A DNA stretch of 5,014 bases from the NCBI GenBank assembly GCA_025455345.1, contig JALOMS010000518.1, forward strand, positions 1-5,014. Direction: 5' to 3'. A model generated the notes under the pieces. That model was not told the DNA's origin. It was given only the letters and a program-made list of their open reading frames with translations, and did no database searches. Positions within the stretch are counted from its first letter, which is position 1. Every line of letters starts with the position of its first letter. Made by a program: the position numbers and the translations under genes. Below, piece by piece: positions 1 through 5,014 of the stretch. Origin of the DNA: Thermoflexibacter sp. GTDB taxonomy: Bacteria; Bacteroidota; Bacteroidia; Cytophagales; Thermoflexibacteraceae.

Positions 1-2133
1 TTTTTCTACTTGCTTGCGCTCACTAATATCTCTGACAATTGTTTGGATTACTTCATTATCTTCGTATTTTACAAAAGTATTTACAACCTCTACGGGTATT
101 AGTTTTCCATTTTTAGCCATTAATTCTGTTTCGTAGCGAGAGGTCTTCAATTGATTTAGGCGTTCTATCCTTTCTTTGTATTTTTCAAGGGTGAGTGAGG
201 GTTCTATGTTTTTGATTTTGAATTGCATTAATTCCTCGATTTTATACCCCAGCATTTGATAAGCAACTTGATTAATTTCTAATAATTCTGTTTGCCCGCT
301 TTCGAGAATTTCAAAAATGAAAATGGCATCGTAGCCACTATTAAAAAGTTCCCTAAACTTTGCCTCAGAAGACTGCAATGCTCTTTCTGCACTTACGCGA
401 CTACTTGAATCGCGCGAAGAAGTCTGCAAATATGAAATTTCTCCATCTTCGTCAAAAATAAACTTGATGATACTATCAAACCATAAGTAATTCCCGTTAC
501 TGATTTTAAATCTATGTGTAAAGTTTAGTTCTTTTACTCCTTGACTAATATTCTGATTTGTATTGAGTTCTAACAAATTTTCTTCCTCTGGGTGCAAAAA
601 AGCCAAGAAGTTTTTTCCGTACAAATCTTCTTTTGTGTACCCTGTCAGTCGCTCGGAGGATACACTGGCATAAGTAATCATTCCATCGGGCGTACAAAGA
701 GCTATCATTTCTGCCGAGTTTTCAGCCAAAAGGCGCATTGTGCGCTCTCTTTCCATGAGTTCATCTTTACTCTTAATCAATTCTTTAAATAACTCCTCGG
801 ATTCTTTGACTGACTTTCGCAGTTCTGTTTCGGTAGCAAACTGTTCGGTAATATCCCTGCTTACGCCTACTGTCATCATCACATTTCCGTTATTATCCTT
901 AATGGGAGATTTGACTGTTTGGAAGATGCGTTCTATGCCATCATATCTTTGGGCAACTTCTGTGATAGTGATACTATCGCCTGTTTGGAATATAAACTCA
1001 TCATCTTTTTTGTACCTATCCTCCTGTTGCTTATTCTCAAAAATTCCTTCTGAAAATTTGGCGAATGTTTCCAATCCCATTTGATAAAAATCATGAAATG
1101 CCTGATTTGCCCATACATATTTCGAGCCTTCTTTTTTCACCAAAACCTGCTCTGCTACTGCATTTAATACCTGCCGATACATTTCCTCTGCTTTCTGCAA
1201 TTCTTCTTCATACACTTTCTCTTTGGTAATATCACTAATAGAAATGCCGATTGCCCATAATTTGTCTGCCTCATCATAAATAGGCGTATAGATGTAAGAG
1301 TTCCATTTTTGACCATCAAAGGACTTGCGGACAGATTTGACTCGCTCGCCGTTTAAGGCTCGCTTAAAATTATATCTAAAGGTTTCTAAACGACTCTTAG
1401 AAGAAAAAAATTCATCAATAGAAACTCCTTTGGTCAAAGAAATAATCGCTATTTGTTTGGCGATTTGCTCTGCCATTTTATTAAAGGCAATCACATTCCT
1501 GTCAGGCGAGACAATAATCACAGAATCCTCCGTACCATCTAAGAATGCCTTTAGAATCCGCTCTGATTCTAACAAAGCAACCTGACTTTTTTCAAGATAT
1601 TCAGCGTTTTTTCTCCAAGTATTAAGTACTAAAGTAAATAAAAGATTAAAAATGAAAGTAATAATTAATAGAGCAAAAGAAGCAACAATAAAAGCAAAAA
1701 CTTCATTATTAAAGTTTTTATAAAACAAGGCAATACCAAATAGAAATACAGAGCTACCTATTGCAAATGCTGTCATTAAGAGAGGACTACGTATGCAAAA
1801 AGTCAGAGCAACAAAAACAATTAATAGTTGTAATTGGTATAAATGGTCAAAATCATTGGCATAAAGTAGTACCCCAAAGAAAATACCAACAATGACAATA
1901 TGGATATTGAGCCAGAGTTGGGTAATACGTATAGAGAGCTTGTTGTAAAAAGAAACATAAATAAGCAAAATAGCTTCAACTGCAATCAAATAGCGCATCA
2001 ACAAGGAGTCGTGAGGAGTAAGCAACCATAAATAACTCAAATGACCCGCTAAGGGAATCATAAATGCTCCAAGTAATAGGATAGCATGAATTACTCTCCA
2101 ATCTTGTTTTTGAATATTCTCAAAAAAATTCAT
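1..2133 (-). CDS. Membrane-bound multi-PAS sensor protein, probable histidine kinase (N-terminal 711 residues, 3' end outside window)
   Basis: The frame is open without a stop from ATG at 2133-2131 to base 1. An in-frame TAA lies four codons upstream, so this is the first possible start. Residues 1-171 carry about six hydrophobic helices (roughly 17-38, 44-62, 72-92, 99-115, 118-137, 145-170), followed by a positively charged NTWRKN, which fits a cytoplasmic C-terminus. Four PAS/PAC units follow: about 192-304 (ends SDITKEK), 315-430 (ends RDITEQ), 465-575 (ends in a degenerate RDSSSR) and 588-707 (ends RDISERKQ). Charged helical linkers join them, the clearest at about 434-465. PAS domains bind ligands or cofactors and pass conformational signals to an output domain. 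In Bacteroidota this layout usually leads to HisKA and HATPase domains that phosphorylate a response regulator, but neither is in the window, so 'kinase' is inferred. A PAS-linked cyclase or further PAS units are alternatives. It is divergent from the HAMP-GAF gene. Confidence 0.9.
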   Translation of the reverse strand, partial: MNFFENIQKQDWRVIHAILLLGAFMIPLAGHLSYLWLLTPHDSLLMRYLIAVEAILLIYVSFYNKLSIRITQLWLNIHIVIVGIFFGVLLYANDFDHLYQLQLLIVFVALTFCIRSPLLMTAFAIGSSVFLFGIALFYKNFNNEVFAFIVASFALLIITFIFNLLFTLVLNTWRKNAEYLEKSQVALLESERILKAFLDGTEDSVIIVSPDRNVIAFNKMAEQIAKQIAIISLTKGVSIDEFFSSKSRLETFRYNFKRALNGERVKSVRKSFDGQKWNSYIYTPIYDEADKLWAIGISISDITKEKVYEEELQKAEEMYRQVLNAVAEQVLVKKEGSKYVWANQAFHDFYQMGLETFAKFSEGIFENKQQEDRYKKDDEFIFQTGDSITITEVAQRYDGIERIFQTVKSPIKDNNGNVMMTVGVSRDITEQFATETELRKSVKESEELFKELIKSKDELMERERTMRLLAENSAEMIALCTPDGMITYASVSSERLTGYTKEDLYGKNFLAFLHPEEENLLELNTNQNISQGVKELNFTHRFKISNGNYLWFDSIIKFIFDEDGEISYLQTSSRDSSSRVSAERALQSSEAKFRELFNSGYDAIFIFEILESGQTELLEINQVAYQMLGYKIEELMQFKIKNIEPSLTLEKYKERIERLNQLKTSRYETELMAKNGKLIPVEVVNTFVKYEDNEVIQTIVRDISERKQVEK

Positions 2134-2313
2134 ATTTTTAGATTAATATTATGCTATATTAAACAAAAAAAAGTAATTTCGCTACTATCGTAAGATATTG
2201 AATTATAAAATTCATTAAAACCCCAAAATAAAAAACGCTTAATGCGAGGTATTAAAATAAACATTTTCCTCATTTGAGATTATTATTTTTATTGCAAATA
2301 TTAGTAGGGAAGT
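2134..2313. promoter_or_regulatory. Shared divergent intergenic region, AT-rich, promoters not resolved
   Basis: These 180 bp separate two divergent start codons, so promoters for both genes are expected here. I looked for the Bacteroidota consensus (TTTG near -33, TAnnTTTG near -7). There are one-mismatch matches to the -7 element, for example TATTTTTA at 2284-2291 on the plus strand and TACTTTTT at 2174-2167 on the minus strand, but none has a properly spaced -33 partner. A small interrupted palindrome, CGC-TTAAT-GCG, lies at 2236-2246. No riboswitch or strong operator is visible. The regulatory role follows from position only. Confidence 0.45.
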
Positions 2314-4125
2314 ATGAAAAAATTAAGTTTTAGACGAAGATTAATCCAATTTTTTGGTATTGTATTACTTGTTACCTTTACAAGCATTTCCCTATTGATT
2401 TATATTTACTTGCGTAACAATCAAAAAGTTGTCTATTTAGAACTTATTGCTGATTTGGAACAATCCGCTACCTCCTTGAGTTTTCATGCCTTAAATTATG
2501 CAGATGGAGAAAGAACCTCAATGATAGATATTAGCAATGATATTAGCGAATTTGACAATTATTTTAACACCTTAAAAAATGGGAGCAAGGTAGTATTCAG
2601 ACAGGAAGAAATCAGCCTCGCTCCGCTTAGCGACTCCCCCTCCAAAGATATTATCTCTCAATTAGAAACAGAATGGGCTGGATACAAAGAAAATCTCCAA
2701 AAAATCACCAATAGCAAACCTGACCGCATAGATATTAATGCACAAAGATATATCGTAAATAATGTCGGTAATATTAAAAAAATAATTAAGAGTCTTTCTG
2801 ACCATATCTACCAGCTTATTCAAGAAGACAATAGTAGCTATATCTCTTATTTACTCACCTTTGTTATTTTCTTGCTTATTATCTTTTCTTTAGAGCTAAT
2901 AGGAATTTCTTATTTTTTGCTTAAGCCTATTAATGACATCACGCATATAAGCGAGAGAGTGGCAAAAGGAGAATTAGTAAATGTTAATCATAAGACAAGC
3001 ATTATCAAGGAAATAGATTGGGTGATTGCTAAGTTTGATGAGATTAATCAAGGATTGGACAAAATTACTGATTTTGCTGACAAAATAGGAGATGGGGACT
3101 TTAGTGCAAATCTAAATCCAAGAAGCGAAAAAGACCAATTGACTTTTGCTCTCTTAGAAATGAGAGATAACTTACTAAAAGTCAACCAAGATGAGCAAAA
3201 ACGCAAGTGGGCAACGGAGGGTTTGGCAAAGTTTGCAAGTATTTTGCGCTTAGATGAACAAGATAGGCAAAAATTGGCAGATGCTATCATTTCCAATTTA
3301 GTCAAATATGTAGGAGCGAATCAAGGCGGCTTATTTATACATGACCCAAATCAAGAAATTCTCAGATTGGTAGCAAGCTATGCTTATAATCGCAAAAAGT
3401 TCATAGAGAGAGAGATACCCGTAGGTGATGGACTAATAGGACAAACCTTTGTCGAGAAGAATATTACTTATATCAAAGATATTCCTGATGGCTATGTATA
3501 TATAACTTCTGGGCTTGGAGAAGCTACTCCGTCTAATCTCTTGCTGATTCCTTTGAAAGCCAACGAAAAAGTATTTGGAGTAGTCGAATTGACTTCATTT
3601 GAACAATTTGAGCCGTACCAACTGGAGTTTTTGGAAAAGGTTGCAGAAAATATCGCCGCCACTATCTCAAGTTTCAGAAATACAGAAATCATGAGCAAGC
3701 TCCTCAGAGAATCCCAAGAACAGTCAGAGATGTTGCGTTCTCAAGAAGAAGAAATGCGTCAAAACTTTGAGGAACTCTTAACCACACAAGAGCAAATGAA
3801 GCGCAAACAAGAAGAAGTGGAAATTACTAATCGCAAACTGCAAGCTAACGAGATGATTCTGAAAAAAGCAATGGAAAAAACAAAGGAACAAAGTCAAGAA
3901 TTGCAGAAAGTCAATGAAGAATTAGCCCAAAAGCAAATAGATATGCACCAGCAAATGATTGATTTGCAAAAAGCCAAAGATGAGATTAGTCAAATCAAAG
4001 AAGAAGAACAAAAACGAGCTAAAATGATGGTCGACCAACAGAAAAAACTCATGGCTCATGGAAGATTTCAAAAACAAGGAAAAAAACCTCAAAGAGCAAT
4101 TGGCTCAAAAAGAAAAAGAAATTGA
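2314..4125 (+). CDS. Two-TM HAMP-GAF-coiled-coil sensor protein without output domain, 3' end frameshifted
   Basis: This is a 603-residue membrane signalling protein. An in-frame TAG at 2305-2307 fixes the ATG at 2314; upstream there is only a weak AGGGA. After a basic N-terminus come TM1 (about 12-33), an extracytoplasmic sensor segment (34-177), TM2 (178-203), a HAMP domain starting at LKPIND (about 203-255), and a second HAMP-like unit (about 256-290, with GDGDFSA and KDQLTFALLEMRDNL). The linker RKWATEGLAKFASILR (298-312) leads to a GAF domain (about 317-456, with VGDGLIGQTF and FGVVEL). From 457 on it is Glu/Lys/Gln-rich coiled coil, including QEEEMRQNFEELLTTQEQM. HAMP units relay transmembrane signals and GAF domains bind small ligands. 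I see no kinase, cyclase, EAL/GGDEF or methyl-accepting signature. The heptads stop at about residue 580, where a 7-bp duplication shifts the frame, and the last 23 residues are a basic tail. It could act as a co-receptor for the divergent PAS sensor; that is inference. Confidence 0.92.
   Translation: MKKLSFRRRLIQFFGIVLLVTFTSISLLIYIYLRNNQKVVYLELIADLEQSATSLSFHALNYADGERTSMIDISNDISEFDNYFNTLKNGSKVVFRQEEISLAPLSDSPSKDIISQLETEWAGYKENLQKITNSKPDRIDINAQRYIVNNVGNIKKIIKSLSDHIYQLIQEDNSSYISYLLTFVIFLLIIFSLELIGISYFLLKPINDITHISERVAKGELVNVNHKTSIIKEIDWVIAKFDEINQGLDKITDFADKIGDGDFSANLNPRSEKDQLTFALLEMRDNLLKVNQDEQKRKWATEGLAKFASILRLDEQDRQKLADAIISNLVKYVGANQGGLFIHDPNQEILRLVASYAYNRKKFIEREIPVGDGLIGQTFVEKNITYIKDIPDGYVYITSGLGEATPSNLLLIPLKANEKVFGVVELTSFEQFEPYQLEFLEKVAENIAATISSFRNTEIMSKLLRESQEQSEMLRSQEEEMRQNFEELLTTQEQMKRKQEEVEITNRKLQANEMILKKAMEKTKEQSQELQKVNEELAQKQIDMHQQMIDLQKAKDEISQIKEEEQKRAKMMVDQQKKLMAHGRFQKQGKKPQRAIGSKRKRN
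4048..4061 (+). repeat. Perfect 7-bp tandem duplication (CTCATGG x2) inside the HAMP-GAF gene
   Basis: CTCATGG occurs at 4048-4054 and again at 4055-4061 with no base between. Seven is not a multiple of three, so the extra copy moves the downstream reading by one base. With one copy removed, codons run K-L-M-E-D-F-K and join the upstream coiled coil to a second open frame that continues the heptads. This is a typical replication-slippage or short-duplication event; an assembly or base-calling error would look the same. Confidence 0.9.
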
Positions 4126-4147
4126 AAAACTTCAAAGCAAAAAATAA
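4055..4147 (+). other. Displaced original C-terminus of the HAMP-GAF protein (out of frame with the current ORF)
   Basis: This stretch is open for 30 codons in the frame one base ahead of the 603-residue ORF and ends in TAA at 4145-4147. It begins LMEDFKNKEKNLKEQL and ends IEKLQSKK. Hydrophobic residues at its positions 5, 12, 16, 23 and 26 give a regular heptad pattern, and the composition (Lys, Glu, Gln, Leu) matches the preceding coiled coil. Joined to residue 578 it gives a 608-residue protein. The frame actually read here yields a non-heptad basic peptide ending SKRKRN. I take this as the ancestral tail and the 4125 stop as a consequence of the frameshift. Confidence 0.8.
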
Positions 4148-4377
4148 TCCCAATGAGGGCATATTTCCTTTTCATGATTACCTCAATAAATCATTACTAA
4201 CACACCAAACCCTGCTTATACTTCAGTCTGAAATAGCATAAAGAGAAAAAAGTACTATAACTTTATAACTTCTACACTTATAAGAAGTAACCTGATAAAA
4301 CAAAATAGAAAAACACTTCGTTTTAAAATTTGTTAGACTAACACTCTTAAATCTAAGATGTATGTTATTAAATCCAC
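4148..4377. other. Non-coding AT-rich gap between convergent genes
   Basis: About 230 bp between the ancestral stop of the HAMP-GAF gene and the stop of the convergent 127-residue gene. I find no convincing ORF, tRNA or small RNA. It holds a short hairpin without a T-run (ACTTCT/AGAAGT, 4268-4288) and a bipartite weak stem at 4300-4333, listed separately as a possible terminator. No clear terminator is visible for the plus-strand gene. Confidence 0.5.
4300..4333 (-). terminator. Possible weak terminator for the 127-residue gene
   Basis: An inner stem AAAAC/GTTTT (4310-4314 with 4320-4324, 5-nt loop) is flanked by an outer pairing of ACAAAAT (4300-4306) with ATTTGT (4328-4333), which needs one bulged base. 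Read on the minus strand, the inner stem is followed by a U-rich run (TCTATTTTGTTTTATC). It lies about 45 bp past the TAG of the minus-strand gene. The stem is almost all A-T and weak, so the call is tentative. Confidence 0.25.
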
Positions 4378-4761
4378 CTAAAGAAGATATTGTGCGATTA
4401 GTCCCACCGTATCTTTTTCGTTCCAGGGTTCCGAAGGAATAGAGGCGCTTTCAGGAATTGAATCCAACCATTCCTCGCAAAGTTTTTTTGCTTTTCGTTT
4501 GAGTACAAGTTCTGGGTTTTCTTCCGTTCGTCCGATGGAAAAAAGCATTTCCTCTACGTCCTTTTCTCCAAAGCAACTTACCAGCCTGTGGTAAAGAGGA
4601 CTTTCTGCATACAAGTCGCCATAAGCATAGTTTTGGGAACCACCTCCGGAATGCCGAGTTTCGGGAATATCATAACTCGACCATTGTATGGTGTCAGGCA
4701 AAATGCGGATGTCGTGTCCGATAGAGCCCGCTTGCACACTCCAGAAAGTTTTGATGTTCAT
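4378..4761 (-). CDS. Hypothetical protein of 127 residues, family not recognised
   Basis: The ORF runs from ATG at 4761-4759 to TAG at 4380-4378. An in-frame TAG six codons upstream (4779-4777) makes this the first possible start; no Shine-Dalgarno sequence is evident. The product is soluble by appearance: no signal peptide or membrane helix. The N-terminal part is rich in Ser, Ile, Tyr and Trp (FWSVQAGSIGHDIRILPDT), with a Gly/Ser/Tyr turn-rich segment at about 38-50 (SGGGSQNYAYGDLY). The C-terminal part looks helical and charged (LVLKRKAKKLCEEWLDSIPE, about 85-104) and ends GLIAQYLL. There are two cysteines, with no metal-binding or catalytic motif I can name. GC is about 44% over 4381-4680 by hand count, against 33-37% in sampled stretches of the two large genes, so it may have a different history or stronger codon selection. 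It stands alone, convergent to the HAMP-GAF gene and divergent from the Rossmann gene. A plus-strand frame overlapping its 5' half is judged a shadow. Confidence 0.72.
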   Translation of the reverse strand: MNIKTFWSVQAGSIGHDIRILPDTIQWSSYDIPETRHSGGGSQNYAYGDLYAESPLYHRLVSCFGEKDVEEMLFSIGRTEENPELVLKRKAKKLCEEWLDSIPESASIPSEPWNEKDTVGLIAQYLL

Positions 4762-4812
4762 AGTTATTAGTAGATTCTAAAAATTAAATCCTAAATCTTA
4801 AACAGTTTTGAC

Positions 4813-4883
4813 AGGATTAAAAGGATTTTACTGTTGAAGAAAAACGTTGCCCAATCCAATTAATCCTTTAATCGGACGAATCC
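4813..4883. repeat. Degenerate GGATT/AATCC repeats arranged as an inverted pair
   Basis: The left arm has AGGATT at 4813 and 4822, nine bases apart (GATTAAAAGGATT, 4815-4827). The right arm has AATCC or AATCG at 4853, 4862, 4870 and 4879, spaced 9, 8 and 9. AATCCTTTAATC (4862-4873) is the reverse complement of the left arm apart from one extra A. The left arm also sits inside a 6-bp pairing of AACAGT (4801-4806) with ACTGTT (4830-4835). Roughly 9-nt spaced GGATT motifs resemble intergenic repeats I associate with some Bacteroidota genomes; that link is from memory and not shown by this window. The function is unknown. It fills the gap upstream of the Rossmann gene. Confidence 0.5.
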
Positions 4884-4985
4884 AAGTTCAGACTATCAAG
4901 TACGAACCCTAAAAAATTTGGTTATGCAGATCAAACTTACGACTAATCACTTTCCACTAACGACTAGATTGCCTAATTTTCCAGC

Positions 4986-5014
4986 ATGAAGATCGGAATC
5001 ATAGGAGCAGGCTG
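4986..5014 (+). CDS. Start of a Rossmann-fold (NAD(P)- or FAD-binding) protein, cut by the window edge
   Basis: ATG at 4986 begins M-K-I-G-I-I-G-A-G, followed by TG of a tenth codon (Cys or Trp if the gene continues). This is the first beta strand and the start of the GxGxxG dinucleotide-binding loop, placed at the extreme N-terminus as in many oxidoreductases. Candidates include Gfo/Idh/MocA-type dehydrogenases and FAD-dependent monooxygenases or amine oxidases; nine residues cannot separate them. No Shine-Dalgarno sequence is visible before the ATG (CCTAATTTTCCAGC). Start and fold are likely; the exact family is unknown. Confidence 0.65.

Noticed and set aside
592..1585. Several short open frames (592-792, 740-1084 and 1325-1585 on plus; 933-1118 on minus) inside the multi-PAS gene.
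   Set aside because: They lie in other frames of a continuous 711-codon frame with clear PAS motifs, and their translations show no recognisable features.
3048..3698. Two minus-strand open frames (3048-3305 and 3492-3698).
   Set aside because: They are antisense to the HAMP/GAF coding region, which has clear domain content; their translations look like low-complexity complements.
4080..4088. Programmed -1 ribosomal frameshift at the A7 run.
   Set aside because: A -1 shift leads to the third frame (reading T-S-K-S), not to the coiled-coil frame, and no downstream stimulatory structure is evident. The 7-bp duplication explains the two frames more simply.
4268..4288. Hairpin ACTTCT/AGAAGT with a 9-nt loop.
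   Set aside because: The stem is only six base pairs, mostly A-T, with no T-run on either strand, so it does not support a terminator call.
4588..4770. Plus-strand 60-codon open frame overlapping the 127-residue gene.
   Set aside because: It is shorter and antisense to the larger frame, with no start signal or features. Neither product is recognised, so a small doubt remains.
4917..4954. Possible Bacteroidota promoter (TTTG at 4917-4920 with TCACTTTC at 4947-4954) upstream of the 4986 gene.
   Set aside because: The -7 element has two mismatches to TAnnTTTG, including the conserved A and G, and the spacing is too long.

Overview
The window looks like part of a chromosome from a low-GC member of the Bacteroidota, probably Cytophagales-like. 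This rests on about 35% GC in the main genes, A-rich leaders with little or no Shine-Dalgarno sequence, and the style of the signalling proteins: multi-PAS sensors with DIT/DIS-type PAC ends, and a HAMP-GAF-coiled-coil protein. The organism is inferred from style; there is no rRNA or other marker.

Layout. Positions 1-2133 (minus strand) hold the first 711 codons of a membrane-bound multi-PAS sensor, very probably a histidine kinase whose catalytic part lies beyond the left edge. The frame is open from its ATG to base 1. A 180-bp AT-rich region (2134-2313) separates it from a divergent plus-strand gene (2314-4125), which encodes a two-transmembrane receptor-like protein with HAMP repeats, a GAF domain and a long coiled coil, but no kinase, cyclase or other output domain. 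A 230-bp non-coding stretch follows. Next is a convergent minus-strand gene (4378-4761) for an unrecognised 127-residue protein of clearly higher GC. Another AT-rich gap carries a degenerate inverted repeat, and the first nine codons of a plus-strand Rossmann-fold gene start at 4986.

The most informative detail is at 4048-4061. A perfect 7-bp tandem duplication in the HAMP-GAF gene shifts the frame near its 3' end. Removing one copy gives an uninterrupted reading to a TAA at 4145-4147 and restores a regular coiled-coil tail (608 instead of 603 residues). The annotated C-terminus, a short basic peptide, is therefore probably a frameshift product.

The two large genes are both membrane sensors transcribed from one shared intergenic region. 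One probably has a kinase output and the other has none, so they could act together in one signalling pathway; this is inference from position and architecture. I see no CRISPR array, transposase, tRNA or rRNA. I did not find an undescribed multi-gene system here. The points worth following are the frameshift, the sensor without an output domain, the orphan 127-residue gene and the GGATT-type repeat.
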